A program made the translations under genes and the position numbers. Positions 15,435 through 24,539 of a stretch of 64,000 nucleotides of DNA are shown piece after piece (the stretch's first letter is position 1; each line of letters begins with the position of its first letter). Under the pieces are notes generated by a model. The model had not been told where the DNA came from. It did no database searches and saw only the letters and a list, made by a program, of their open reading frames with translations. This DNA is from Chitinophaga sancti (lineage in GTDB: Bacteria; Bacteroidota; Bacteroidia; Chitinophagales; Chitinophagaceae), in contig NZ_CP139972.1 in NCBI RefSeq assembly GCF_034424315.1, positions 5,890,001 to 5,954,000 on the forward strand, written 5' to 3'.

Positions 15435-15838
15435 AGAAATTGTTTTGGGGTTGTAGAATTTATTGTGAAGACATAGTGCGTCTATTGTACTAATATACTA
15501 TTAAAATGCCACATTATGTTCATGGTAAGGTCACTTCAATATCAAACCGATATTGAGGTGACCTTACCATGTCCTTTTGATTTATTATTGGTAATAAGGT
15601 GGTATAAAAGGTGGATACGGGATCTGAGCCTTTTTGGGGGAATTGGGTTTAACTTTTTCTTTTTAAATGTTATGTTCAGGATCTTTTTTGTGGATGCATT
15701 GATCCTTCATTTCTTTCGTCAATGCTTAGCCGGTGATCAGGATGTTGATAAAATTTTAGCAATATCCTGATCAACCAGTTAGGAGAGTCAAATTGATGTG
15801 AATACCGCCATAACAGGCCCAATAGGGAACGGTCCTTA
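15435..15838. other. Intergenic region with a long inverted repeat
   Basis: No credible gene. The main structure is the 23-bp inverted repeat at 15521-15571. The rest is AT-rich and probably includes the promoter of the minus-strand gene ending at 14898. Confidence 0.55.
15521..15571. repeat. 23-bp inverted repeat (strong hairpin)
   Basis: The left arm (15521-15543) begins CATGGTAAGGTCACTTC and the right arm (15549-15571) ends GAGGTGACCTTACCATG. The arms match at 22 of 23 positions around a 5-nt loop (AAACC), and the mismatch would be a G-U pair in RNA. There is no clean T-run on either side. It could be a terminator for the lipoprotein transcript, a recombination remnant or a protein site. 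Confidence 0.7.
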
Positions 15839-16363
15839 TTATTTAACCCCGCCTGGTGCTTCGAATTTTATGTCTGGTTTCAGCTGCATTTTTATAAACG
15901 GCGGCCATCCATCATGAACAACATAGGTCGAATCTTTGGTTGTTACTACTGCCCATACATGCTCTGTTAATGAAGAAGATGCTTTCAGGTGAGTGGTTGT
16001 ATCATTATCATTGTGTAACACTGCAAAATCTTCAAGGCCTGTATATACAAAAAAACGGATGCTGTCCACATTAAAGAACAATATAGGTTTGTTGACTTGC
16101 ATGTATGCAGGGTATGAGGGAATACAATGTAAGGTCACTTTTGAATCGGTATCATCCTGTTTGTCAAAGTACATTTCATAAATGCAATCTTTACAGTTTG
16201 CCTCCCGGATAAATGCATGCGTAATACTATCGAGATAGGGATTAATGCTGAAAGAGCCGGTAGTTGCCAGGATGAATGGCTCTCTTTTTACAGTATTTCC
16301 CTCTTGCTTTGTTCCGCAAGCCGTTAACCAAAAGATGATGAAGCATATTCCTGCCAGGCGCAT
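15839..16363 (-). CDS. Putative lipoprotein of unknown function
   Basis: Protein of 174 residues. A short signal peptide ends in a lipobox (FWLTACG), so Cys16 would be lipidated and the protein anchored in an outer or inner membrane. A second CxxC-like pair (NCKDCIYEMYF) lies at about 57-60. The remainder is beta-rich with no recognised domain. P-repeat copy 3 lies just upstream of its start. Confidence 0.75.
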   Translation of the reverse strand: MRLAGICFIIFWLTACGTKQEGNTVKREPFILATTGSFSINPYLDSITHAFIREANCKDCIYEMYFDKQDDTDSKVTLHCIPSYPAYMQVNKPILFFNVDSIRFFVYTGLEDFAVLHNDNDTTTHLKASSSLTEHVWAVVTTKDSTYVVHDGWPPFIKMQLKPDIKFEAPGGVK

Positions 16364-16376
16364 AAAAATTTTATTA

Positions 16377-16446
16377 GAACTTATTTCGTAATTATCATTT
16401 AGACATTGATTATCAATTCAAAATACCTATTTATGAAATGAGTTCC
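16377..16446. repeat. P-repeat copy 3
   Basis: GAACTTATTTCGT and TATGAAATGAGTTCC form the outer arms, and ATTGATTATCAAT is the central palindrome. The architecture is the same as the copies at 14537 and 14606, 1.7 kb away. It lies between the lipoprotein start and the stop of the beta-propeller gene. Confidence 0.65.
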
Positions 16447-16485
16447 AGTCTAATGGAATCAGGGAATGAAATCAGATTCATTTCA

Positions 16486-18417
16486 CTACCTATACAAACT
16501 TTTTACCAACTCGTGTAATACCGGCACCTTATCCCGCTGTTGCAGCAACGAAGGACATCCATACTGAAAGAATTCAGCAATAATAGGAGAGGTTGATACT
16601 TCCTGTCCTCCATTAATCTTAATAATCCATGGGATATAAAATGCATTAGCCTCATAATAATAACATGTAGTCTCCAAAATCATCCCATTTTCATTTTTCA
16701 GCAACACACTTATCCAATTAGACGTAGTGCTAAACATATGATTTAAATGAAGAAGCCCATTATTGAGGGTAACTGAATCAATGTTCTTCACACTATCCAC
16801 AGTGGCAATGAGCTTATCAAAATCGAGATTGTTCCTGGCAAAATAGAAGCCTGATGTGCTTTTATTACCCTCCTGTTGATAGTTTTTTATATCCTCTTTA
16901 CATTTCATATAATCAGCCCTGGAAAATCCCATATCCGTAATAACAGGTTGCCTGGAATAGTGCAGACACACTTCTTTTGCAAACTGCACAACTTTCTCCC
17001 TGCTTAACTCTTCTTTTTCTGCCCGCAGCTTGTTTTCATGTTTTCCTCCCCATGAATCATTATCTGATAGTACAAAAAGATCATCTGCTAATTCATACAC
17101 CAGGTGATCGGCATAGGAATGAAAACAACCCTGAGAGCCTGTTGAAAAAATCACGGACGTAACCTGGTGTTGAAGAAAGTCATTCAACAGGTTTTTGGTA
17201 GTTGTAACTGTTGTGGTTTGCTTCGTAATGTCATAATAATATATTGAATCCGTAGTAGCGTAAACGAGCGTATTCTTATTGATTGAAAAGTCCTCTGAAC
17301 TGGTGACTGGGAATGGTAAAGTAAAGGCATATTCCCATTTCCCTTTTTTTTGTTTATAAATCATGTTTCCTTTCGATCCATATATTTCATCGCCGTAAGT
17401 GCTGTAGATTTGGGATGGCTGAACATCTTTCGTGACCGCCATCTGCATGGGATATTTTTTTAATTCTCCATTGGTGTCCGATTTAAGTATTGAACCGTCC
17501 GTCAACAGGAATAGTTGCCCGTTCCTGGTGAATAAATCACTTGCTCTTTCCTTGAAAGGCGTAGTCAATAAGGGTTGAAACCGTTCATCGGTTTTCACAA
17601 CCTGGTTGGAAGCGTTAATCAGGTATAAAGCTGTATTCGTTTCATCTGTACTAAAAGAAATGTAACCGGGCAGGTATTTCCAGCTGATGCTATCCTTTTT
17701 AGTATAAAAGATCATCCCTTCTTCACTGACCAGTAGCAGGTCTTTATAGATGCAAACTTTGTTTATTTCCGGACGGCTGGCCTTATCGGTTTTATTGTAG
17801 GCCTGCTGGTCAAGGGGAGACGGGATCTTTTTCCAGGTATTGCAGTTGTCGTCTGTATAAGCAATTGTATTCCAAACTGATCCTATAATTCCCTCATGTT
17901 TCTGGTTAAAAAAGATAGTCTGATATCGTTGTTGAGCATCATACACTGGCAGGGTTTTCCAGGTAAAGCCATAATCCTTGGAATATGCTACTCCTTTCCC
18001 GGCTATTGTCATCCAGGCTTCTCCGTTAGGCAGATTCCATGCACAATCCGCCCATCCGCTGGTGCGAAAATCTACTTTGGACCAGCTTTTTCCTGCGTTT
18101 TTAGTATGGTAAATGATATTATATTTCCCGTCATTGGCAATAAAACCAGAGACAAAACCGGTATCCCGGTTAAAAAAGATGGCATTTTCTAAGGTGCTTG
18201 AAAACGTTGATGTTGGTTCTATTTGCGAGAAATGCCATAATCCATTCAGGGAGTCTGCCATTGCTACCTCACCTGCTTTTGTACAGATTACAAATTGCTC
18301 ACCAGGCATCACATACAGCTGCTGTGAATAGCTTTGAAAATGCAGGGGGATTGTCTGTGAAGCAAGCCTGGAAGATATACCTACAAGGATGAGGGAAGCA
18401 AGGATCAATCTTTTCAT
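16486..18417 (-). CDS. Secreted beta-propeller protein (BNR/Ycf48-like repeats)
   Basis: Protein of 643 residues. The start was taken at the ATG of MKRLILASLILVGISS, which begins a signal peptide; 12 more in-frame codons exist upstream. The N-terminal half has sialidase/BNR-type repeats (FFNRDTGFVSGF, TKNAGKSWSKVDF, SKDYGFTWKTL, TDDNCNTWKKI) typical of Ycf48-like propellers. The C-terminal third is unlike the propeller and may be a separate domain. It is probably extracytoplasmic. No partner genes suggest a pathway. Confidence 0.78.
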   Translation of the reverse strand: MKRLILASLILVGISSRLASQTIPLHFQSYSQQLYVMPGEQFVICTKAGEVAMADSLNGLWHFSQIEPTSTFSSTLENAIFFNRDTGFVSGFIANDGKYNIIYHTKNAGKSWSKVDFRTSGWADCAWNLPNGEAWMTIAGKGVAYSKDYGFTWKTLPVYDAQQRYQTIFFNQKHEGIIGSVWNTIAYTDDNCNTWKKIPSPLDQQAYNKTDKASRPEINKVCIYKDLLLVSEEGMIFYTKKDSISWKYLPGYISFSTDETNTALYLINASNQVVKTDERFQPLLTTPFKERASDLFTRNGQLFLLTDGSILKSDTNGELKKYPMQMAVTKDVQPSQIYSTYGDEIYGSKGNMIYKQKKGKWEYAFTLPFPVTSSEDFSINKNTLVYATTDSIYYYDITKQTTTVTTTKNLLNDFLQHQVTSVIFSTGSQGCFHSYADHLVYELADDLFVLSDNDSWGGKHENKLRAEKEELSREKVVQFAKEVCLHYSRQPVITDMGFSRADYMKCKEDIKNYQQEGNKSTSGFYFARNNLDFDKLIATVDSVKNIDSVTLNNGLLHLNHMFSTTSNWISVLLKNENGMILETTCYYYEANAFYIPWIIKINGGQEVSTSPIIAEFFQYGCPSLLQQRDKVPVLHELVKSLYR

Positions 18418-18449
18418 ATAGGAGTTGATTTTATGTATGATTAAAATAA

Positions 18450-18746
18450 TCATCGGATTCCATAAATATTTCTGTAGAGATCCTCAATTGCATATAACCT
18501 TGCAGAATGCTTCCAGCTTATCACCTTGTTACCAACAAGCGCACTCAGTTTTGCTGAAGTTGTATTTGTTAATAGTTCTCTTATATCAGCTTCATCTCCA
18601 TTCATATACAACCATTCCTTCTCCTGAGTATTTAACAATGCTTCTGTTAATGTTGATTTCCCAGATTGCCGTGGCCCAAATATGATGACTGCTTTACCTT
18701 TAAAAAGCCGTTGTAGGATTACTGATTCTAAAATTCTTTTTATCAT
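18450..18746 (-). pseudogene. Truncated AAA ATPase (AAA_14/DUF4143 type) fragment
   Basis: Ninety-eight residues beginning MIKRILESVILQRLFKGKAVIIFGPRQSGKS, with an intact Walker A motif (GPRQSGKS). It then stops before Walker B; full members of the family are 380-450 residues. The last ~25 residues (ISWKHSARLYAIEDLY) read like a splice to a later part of the gene, so an internal deletion is likely. The upstream palindromes suggest it was once regulated like its relatives in this island. Confidence 0.7.
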
Positions 18747-18752
18747 ATGACC

Positions 18753-18807
18753 GGATTACAATCCCAAATTCTCATAATATTTCCGGATTCAAATCCGGAA
18801 ATATTAT
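18753..18807 (-). promoter_or_regulatory. Two palindromic operator-like sites upstream of the ATPase fragment
   Basis: GGATTACAATCC (18753-18764) and a much longer perfect palindrome with 16-bp arms (18774-18789 and 18792-18807) share the core GGATTnnAATCC, with centres about 32 bases (three helical turns) apart. Such spacing is typical of a dimeric repressor binding two sites. The longer one could also form a hairpin in RNA. Confidence 0.5.
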
Positions 18808-18920
18808 ATATATCATGATAAGTAGTTCATATTCAATTTATAGCGTCAATTCATTGGCAAGCTCGGCCAATTCATAATTATACGTAAAACTATGACTGTG
18901 TTTGACATAAATCTATCTTT

Positions 18921-19013
18921 CACAGTTTGAAATCTTCCAGAGAATAGTTCGACTTCTGTTCCCTTCCCTGTACGAAAGAAGGAACATCGTATGATGTTCC
19001 TTCTTCTTTTAAA
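18921..19013 (+). repeat. R-element 1 (no intron)
   Basis: The conserved core AGTTCGACTTCTGTTCCCTT, then CCTGTACGAA, is followed by a hairpin (GGAACATCGTATGATGTTCC) and a T-rich tail. Upstream the DNA still reads like a protein end (SIFHSLKSSRE then stop). It serves as a convergent terminator for the minus-strand ATPase ending at 19051. Confidence 0.7.
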
Positions 19014-19050
19014 CCAATTTCTCCTTTCATTCCTGATATCTTACCACTTT

Positions 19051-20256
19051 TTATAGCTCACTTGTTAAGAAATCCATCAGGTTTTTTTGAATTATTCCAT
19101 TATTATCCTGACCAATTAACAAATCATTCAACGTAATCACGTACTTAGGATAATTGTCTTCTATTTTTAACAGATTCCCAAATTCTCTGTTGGCAGTACT
19201 TTCATCCATAATAGTAAGACAAACCTGAACATAGATTTTAGCCCCATTTTTATCTGCAACAAAATCTATCTCTTTATCACCTAACTTCCCAACGAAGACT
19301 TTATAGTTTTGCTGTATTAAAAATAAGTAAACAGCATTCTCCATAAGTTTATGAATATCCGCACGTTGATTAAAACCAACAATTGCATTGCGCAGACCCA
19401 GATCTTCAAAATAATACTTCTCACCGATTTCAAATATTTTCAGTCCTCCAATTTCTGATCTTACCACTTTATGTACAAAGAAGGTATTGCACAACGCCCG
19501 CAGATAGTTAATAGTTAGCTGCGGAGAGATATCAACTCTTTGGGATTTAAGATACTTACTGATATTGCTGGCAGAAAATAAACTGCCTGTATTGTCTGCG
19601 AGATAAGTTACCAGATTTTCTAAAAATGAAACATTCCGGATATTCTCACGGGCTACAACGTCTTTTAACAAAATAGTGGAGTAAACATTTCGTAGATATT
19701 CATAAGGTAGCTCTTCCTGCAATCCGATATTACTTAAAAAGGGCATTCCTCCATACCTGAGGTAAAGTATTAGTGATTCGAACTTATTCTCAAGTTGGTG
19801 AAATTGCAAAAACTCCTGATAACTCAGACTATGGATATTGAATACTAAATATCTGCCAGACAAAAATGTAGCCAATTCACCTGATAGCATATTTGCATTA
19901 CTGCCCGTGCAGTAAATATCACAAATACCCTTCGCCAACAAACTACGAAGGGTTCTTTCAAATTCCTTCACTTCCTGTACCTCATCTATGAAGAAATAAT
20001 TATTTCCGCCAACTATAAATTTATCTTCAAGATAAGTGCTTAAATCAACATGGGTTTTAATGTGGATATAGTCATCCAGTTCCATGTTAATGTAAATAAT
20101 ATTAGCATTCTGATCAGTATTACGAATATGTTCCATCAATTGGAGCATCACATAACTTTTGCCCACCCTTCGTTGCCCAGCCAGCACCTTGATTACCTGC
20201 TTGTTAATAAATGGAATTACCCTTTCAGTATATAATGGCCTTTGTATAAGTTTCAT
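19051..20256 (-). CDS. AAA ATPase with C-terminal DUF4143 domain
   Basis: P-loop ATPase of 401 residues. Walker A is GQRRVGKSYV, Walker B is NYFFIDEVQEV, and a sensor-like CTGSNANML follows. The C-terminal DUF4143 half contains a PD-(D/E)xK-like stretch (GKLGDKEIDFVADKNGAKIYVQV). Two in-frame ATGs (20256 and 20295) each sit in a copy of the same 19-bp repeat; I favour 20256, which begins directly with the conserved KLIQRPLY. The family is widespread and horizontally mobile in Bacteroidota. Its role is not established, with defence or toxin-like functions suggested. Confidence 0.85.
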   Translation of the reverse strand: MKLIQRPLYTERVIPFINKQVIKVLAGQRRVGKSYVMLQLMEHIRNTDQNANIIYINMELDDYIHIKTHVDLSTYLEDKFIVGGNNYFFIDEVQEVKEFERTLRSLLAKGICDIYCTGSNANMLSGELATFLSGRYLVFNIHSLSYQEFLQFHQLENKFESLILYLRYGGMPFLSNIGLQEELPYEYLRNVYSTILLKDVVARENIRNVSFLENLVTYLADNTGSLFSASNISKYLKSQRVDISPQLTINYLRALCNTFFVHKVVRSEIGGLKIFEIGEKYYFEDLGLRNAIVGFNQRADIHKLMENAVYLFLIQQNYKVFVGKLGDKEIDFVADKNGAKIYVQVCLTIMDESTANREFGNLLKIEDNYPKYVITLNDLLIGQDNNGIIQKNLMDFLTSEL

Positions 20257-20306
20257 GTATATCGTAAGCTTTATACTAAAGTACGGAAGTTTCATGTATA
20301 TCGTAA
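20249..20306 (-). promoter_or_regulatory. Duplicated 19-bp operator-like repeat over the ATPase start
   Basis: AGTTTCATGTATATCGTAA occurs at 20249-20267 and again at 20288-20306, 39 bases apart. Each copy contains an in-frame start codon for the minus-strand ATPase. The arrangement could be a repressor site or a short duplication that doubled the translation start. Confidence 0.5.
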
Positions 20307-20442
20307 ATACAAACTTATTGATTTAAGTAAGTATTAAATAGCTTGACCATTTTTCCCATCCGTATATCCTAGACAAGATTGTTATCCAAAAGTCAAAATT
20401 CTGATAAACAAACAGTTGCCGTAATTTCATCGTTGTGTTTTT

Positions 20443-20570
20443 CTTGCAAATCGAACATTTTTTGTTATAATTCCAAGGAAAATAAAATATTTAAGCATCC
20501 GGAACAGAGCATTACTCAGATCGCTTACAATGTGGTTGTATACACGAATGAACTGATAAATTCATAAAAC
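20443..20570 (+). pseudogene. Deletion remnant of a DUF4143 ATPase gene
   Basis: The left end shares CTTGCAAATCGAACA with the promoter of the ATPase at 23370. The right end (20546-20570) matches that gene's last codons (GAATGAA.TGA.AAATTCATAAAA, two mismatches) and reads YNVVVYTNELINS then stop, against DMMNELKNS in the intact copy. Roughly 1.1 kb in between is missing. It is directly followed by R-element 2. Confidence 0.5.
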
Positions 20571-20649
20571 CCTCCATCCAACAGTTCGACTTCTGTTCCC
20601 TTCCCTGTACGAAGAAAAAGGAACATCAAATTGATGTTCCTTTTTTGTT
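20555..20649 (+). repeat. R-element 2 (carries intron 1)
   Basis: Core AGTTCGACTTCTGTTCCC, then a stem-loop with GGAACATC and GATGTTCC arms and TTTTTTGTT. Group II intron 1 begins at the next base. The terminator hairpin is the intron's 5' exon. Confidence 0.75.
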
Positions 20650-22632
20650 GTGCGCCAGGCATGGTTATAAGCTCTAAGGTGTAAGTCCTGAATGAGCGTT
20701 GCAGTACGTATCATTAGCCAAAGGCAAGGGTGTCGTGGGTGACCACGAATCTGAAGGAAGCCGGCGGCAAACATTCGAGCCCACGAACAGAAATGGTATA
20801 CAAGGCAAGGCATGGTGGGCGATGTCGCATCACAGACAAAAGCCCTATACTGCACGGAACCATGTTGTGTAAATACCGGGGCTACATGAATGGAAAGCGT
20901 ATAACCTTACCCTGGGAGATCTGCTGGCAATCCGGCAGAGGTATGAGAGAATACCGAAGCGGAAACAGAAGTCAGCATAAAGAATGGCTTCAAGGTGCCA
21001 TCAGAAGTCAGCCGAGGTCATAGTAAGCCGGCAACGAGCTGCATCCCGAAACGAAGGCAAAAGCAGAAGTCTCACAAAAGGAAGAAGGACCGAATGTTAG
21101 AATGGCGAAAATGAACAAGCCGTTTATGAGCGAGGCGATCACAACGGAAGAACACTGGAAAACTACCTGTGCGAGGATAAGCCGGAAGCTGAAAGTAAAA
21201 CACAGGAGGAGTTGAGCCTCATCATGCAATCAATGGGAGTGACGCCGGGATGATTTTTTTTCAAAGTAATAGTATGCTGGAAGAAATATTAGATATCCGC
21301 AATGTACAAAAAGCCTTTAAGCAGGTAACTGCCAATAAAGGAGCGGGGGGTATAGATGGTATGCAGACCGATGAACTTCGTGACTACCTGAATACGAACT
21401 GGCAGACGTTGCGGACCAGTATTTTAGAAGGCAGGTACGGCCCCCAGGCAGTTAAGAAAGTAGAAATAGACAAGGAAAATGGCGGCGGTAAAAGAATGTT
21501 GGGAATACCTACTGTAATCGACAGGCTAATTACCCAGTCAATATCCCAATGGCTAAGCCCACAGTATGAAGGAGAGTTTTCCAATTATAGCTATGGGTTT
21601 AGAGAAAACCGGAACGCTCATCAGGCATTGTATCAGGCACAAACAAACCTGAACGACGGCTATGAATGGGTAGTGGAGTTGGACTTAGACAAGTTTTTCG
21701 ATCGGGTGAACCATGACCGGCTAATGTCGCTTCTGGCCCAAAAGATAGCTGACAAGAGGACGCTGAAACTACTGCGCTCATACCTGAATTGCGGGATGAT
21801 GGAAAATGGGGTTGTGATAGAACGTAAGGAAGGCACTCCTCAAGGCAGCCCTCTCTCCCCCCTGCTGAGCAACATTGTTTTAAACGAACTGGACAAAGAG
21901 TTAGAGGCAAGAAGCCACCGGTTTGTACGGTATTGCGATGACTGTAGCATCTACGTGAAAAGTGAAAAGTCAGCGACGCGCGTGCTGTCAACAATCACCG
22001 AGTTCATAGAAAAGAAGCTAAAGCTAAAAGTAAACCGTACAAAAAGTAAAGTGAGCCGTCCGATAGAGAGTACGCTTCTGGGTTTCTCTTTTTATCGAAG
22101 AGAGAAAGGGTGGGCAGTGCGCATTGCATCTAAATCGCTGAGAAAGATTAAAGAGAAGATGAAGGATCAAACGCAGCGTAAAGCCCCCGGCAAAGTGAAA
22201 GACAAGATAAAGAAGATGGAGGCCATAATAGTAGGTTGGGTGAATTACTTTCGGATAGCCACGGCCAAAAGCAGAATGGAAGAACTGGACAGGTTGGTAA
22301 GAACACGTCTAAGAATGGGAATATGGAAACAATGGAAAAGGCCATCAACACGGTGGAAAAACCTGAAAATGTTGGGAATTAATGTGGGTAAAGCTTATGA
22401 GTGGAGCAACAGTCGTAAAGGCTACTGCCGCATTGCAAACAGTGCAATACTGCACCGAGCCTTGAACAACGACTACTTTACTAAACAAGGGTATGTAGGG
22501 TTCGCCAATCACTATTACTGGAAAACAACTCACCAAACTAAGTTATTCTGACAAACCGCCGTATACCGGTCGGTACGTACGGTGGTGTGAGAGGACAGAA
22601 AGCCGGCATGACCGGCTTTCTTCCTACTCGAT
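20650..22632 (+). mobile_element. Group II intron copy 1 (class C-like)
   Basis: Starts with GTGCGCC, a group II 5' boundary, and ends ...CTACTCGAT. The ~600-base 5' region carries the ribozyme domains I-III, the reverse transcriptase lies in domain IV, and the 3' domain V/VI region (22556-22632) has hairpins ending in a terminal AT. Insertion immediately 3' of a Rho-independent terminator, the short ORF and the lack of an endonuclease domain all fit bacterial class C. The copies at 31619 and 37456 appear the same except for a T-run (8 T here). Confidence 0.9.
21274..22551 (+). CDS. ltrA: Group II intron reverse transcriptase/maturase (copy 1)
   Basis: Multifunctional intron protein of 425 residues: reverse transcriptase with the catalytic YCDD box (RFVRYCDDCSIYV), conserved GTPQGSPLSPLLSNI, and the maturase X domain (GWVNYFRIATAKSRMEEL). 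No HNH endonuclease follows. It splices the intron RNA and reverse-transcribes it at new sites. The ATG at 21274 is common to all copies; in this copy an upstream in-frame ATG at 21250 exists because the preceding T-run has 8 bases. The gene looks intact. Confidence 0.93.
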   Translation: MLEEILDIRNVQKAFKQVTANKGAGGIDGMQTDELRDYLNTNWQTLRTSILEGRYGPQAVKKVEIDKENGGGKRMLGIPTVIDRLITQSISQWLSPQYEGEFSNYSYGFRENRNAHQALYQAQTNLNDGYEWVVELDLDKFFDRVNHDRLMSLLAQKIADKRTLKLLRSYLNCGMMENGVVIERKEGTPQGSPLSPLLSNIVLNELDKELEARSHRFVRYCDDCSIYVKSEKSATRVLSTITEFIEKKLKLKVNRTKSKVSRPIESTLLGFSFYRREKGWAVRIASKSLRKIKEKMKDQTQRKAPGKVKDKIKKMEAIIVGWVNYFRIATAKSRMEELDRLVRTRLRMGIWKQWKRPSTRWKNLKMLGINVGKAYEWSNSRKGYCRIANSAILHRALNNDYFTKQGYVGFANHYYWKTTHQTKLF

Positions 22633-22702
22633 TTTATACCTCCCTAAATTTTTCTATATTAGAAATAGTTATCCATATTGTTTTACCCCAACTCCATGTC
22701 TT

Positions 22703-23248
22703 ATGAATAACCAGCAAATGTTTAACAGAAACCTAAACATTTTTGCGAAAATAGCCATATGGCTATTTAAAGCGGTCGTTTATTGTCCGCTTATTTTCAC
22801 TTCATTCTACATTGTATTTTCATTTATGAAAGGAGAAACCTCTAGCCTCATGGGGTTAGGACTGGTTATTCTCGTCAGTTTCATACTATATTTCATCGTC
22901 TATTTCTTAAAAGGAGTAATCATCTGCTTAAAAAGCAATAATAGGATACTTTGGATTTTACCATTTATCATTTGTGTTGCATTTACCTGTATTTTACCTG
23001 TTTATATTGTTCTTGACCCCGTAGGAAATTTGGTAAAAAGTTCAAGCCATTCCCAAACGGAACATAGTACAATCAAATGGATTTTTTCGATAGCATTTGG
23101 GGTATATGTATACTTTAGATATAACTTCCTTACTAACATTGCTCCGTCCATTGCATTCCCTGCATATCAGGCAGGAATCGATTTAACAACAACGATACTA
23201 AACCATTCATATCGTGTTAAAGCGCAAAAATCCGATGAATCAATCTAA
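22703..23248 (+). CDS. Integral membrane protein of unknown function
   Basis: Protein of 181 residues with four predicted membrane helices (roughly residues 12-38, 48-72, 82-104 and 124-150). The loops are short, and the segment after helix 3 is charged and hydrophilic (SSSHSQTEHS). No motif is recognised. It follows intron 1 and lies 120 bases upstream of the DUF4143 ATPase, which has its own promoter. It is probably accessory cargo of the island. Confidence 0.65.
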   Translation: MNNQQMFNRNLNIFAKIAIWLFKAVVYCPLIFTSFYIVFSFMKGETSSLMGLGLVILVSFILYFIVYFLKGVIICLKSNNRILWILPFIICVAFTCILPVYIVLDPVGNLVKSSSHSQTEHSTIKWIFSIAFGVYVYFRYNFLTNIAPSIAFPAYQAGIDLTTTILNHSYRVKAQKSDESI

Positions 23249-23330
23249 AAAGAACCTAAACACAATGACTCCCATAAAAATGAAACAAAAATAACATTAT
23301 CAATTACTTGTAATAAATTAAATAAAAAAA

Positions 23331-23371
23331 ATCCTTGCAAATCGAACACTTAATGTTACATTTGCAAGGAT
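23331..23371 (+). promoter_or_regulatory. Promoter with palindromic operator, near-leaderless start
   Basis: A -33 TTG (23335-23337) and -7 TACATTTG (23357-23364) are spaced 19 bases apart, as in Bacteroidota promoters. A 12-bp-arm inverted repeat (ATCCTTGCAAAT at 23331 and ATTTGCAAGGAT at 23360) covers both boxes and the ATG at 23370. Transcription should start at or within a few bases of the start codon, and a repressor on the palindrome would block it. Confidence 0.65.
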
Positions 23372-24539
23372 GATACCACGTAATGCACAATATGAAACCA
23401 TTCAACTATTAGAGGAATTTCCGGCGGTAGCTGTTTTAGGTCCAAGACAGGTTGGTAAGACTACATTAGCTGAAGCAATAGGTACCTCATTGTCAACAGA
23501 GCCAATCTATCTGGATCTCGAAAGCCCTGGTGACAAAGCAAAGCTAAATGACCCTGAATCATATTTTGAATTACATAAGGGCAAACTTATTATCCTGGAC
23601 GAAATTCAACGCGTTCCTGAGTTGTTTCAAATTCTACGGGGAGTCATAGACAAGCATCGCAGACAAGGCCACAAAAATGGGCAATTCCTCATTTTGGGTT
23701 CAGCATCCCTCGACCTCTTGAAGCAATCATCTGAATCACTTGCAGGTCGCATTGCTTACAAAGAATTATCAGGTATCCTCATTTCTGAAATAAACCGTAC
23801 AGATCAGGATCAACTTTGGCTTAGAGGTGGTTTTCCTGACAGTTTTCTCGCCAGAAATGATCAGGCTAGTTTAAGATGGCGATTAAATTTTATAGGAACC
23901 TATCTCGAAAGGGATGTACCTCAGTTTGGGCCACGAATACCTGCTACTACCTTAAGATTACTCTGGACGATGCTGGCTCACAGTCAGGGAGGACAACTAA
24001 ATATAGCTCAAATCGGGGCTAATCTTGGTGTGGCAGCCCCTACTGCAAAACGTTATATTGAATTGCTGGAGGATCTGCTACTGATCCGTACACTTAGACC
24101 GTGGTCAGGAAACCTTGGCAAACGGCTGGTAAAAGCACCCAAGATATATATACGGGATAGCGGACTAACACATGCTTTACTAAATATAACCTCAATGGAC
24201 GACCTTTTAGGACATCCCGTTATAGGGGCCAGTTGGGAAGGATTCATTATTGAAAATCTTTTGTCATGCATGCCTATTGGAGCATCAGCCTGGTTTTATC
24301 GTACATCTGCAGGAGCTGAAATTGATCTTGTAATTGAGTTAGGCTCAAATAAAAGATATGCAATTGAAATTAAACGTTCGCTGACCCCGACACTATCAAA
24401 AGGATTTCATCTGGGATGCGAAGACGTTCAAGCTACTCATAAATTCATTGTTTATTCAGGAAAGGAACGTTATCCTGCAGCTCACGATGTGACTGTAATA
24501 CCACTAGTAGATATGATGAATGAATTGAAAAATTCATAA
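23370..24539 (+). CDS. AAA ATPase with DUF4143 domain (second subfamily)
   Basis: ATPase of 389 residues. Walker A is VLGPRQVGKTTL and Walker B is KLIILDEIQRV, followed by ILGSASLDLL. A winged-helix-like middle (IGANLGVAAPTAKRYIELLEDLLLI) comes next, then the DUF4143 part with a nuclease-like AEIDLVIELGSNKRYAIEIKRS (Asp, Glu and Lys in the PD-(D/E)xK order). It is distinct from the ATPases at 19051 and 39567. R-element 3 begins at its stop codon. The function is unproven. Confidence 0.85.
   Translation: MIPRNAQYETIQLLEEFPAVAVLGPRQVGKTTLAEAIGTSLSTEPIYLDLESPGDKAKLNDPESYFELHKGKLIILDEIQRVPELFQILRGVIDKHRRQGHKNGQFLILGSASLDLLKQSSESLAGRIAYKELSGILISEINRTDQDQLWLRGGFPDSFLARNDQASLRWRLNFIGTYLERDVPQFGPRIPATTLRLLWTMLAHSQGGQLNIAQIGANLGVAAPTAKRYIELLEDLLLIRTLRPWSGNLGKRLVKAPKIYIRDSGLTHALLNITSMDDLLGHPVIGASWEGFIIENLLSCMPIGASAWFYRTSAGAEIDLVIELGSNKRYAIEIKRSLTPTLSKGFHLGCEDVQATHKFIVYSGKERYPAAHDVTVIPLVDMMNELKNS

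Larger units (their letters stand above)
18747..19050. other. Intergenic region between ATPase fragment and ATPase gene
   Basis: It holds the two palindromes at 18753-18807 and the R1 element at 18921-19013. Between them is AT-rich DNA without a supported gene. Confidence 0.5.

Noticed and set aside
15516..15770. 84-codon frame across the 23-bp inverted repeat
   Set aside because: Phe-rich with no homology features; it is created by the inverted repeat and AT-rich flank.
16486..18417. Beta-propeller protein as a sialidase
   Set aside because: The BNR-like motifs are present but no sialidase catalytic residues (Arg triad, FRIP) are visible. Ycf48-like propellers fit better.
20730..21229. Open frames in the 5' part of each group II intron
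   Set aside because: They lie in ribozyme domains, are copied in all three introns, and show no protein family features.
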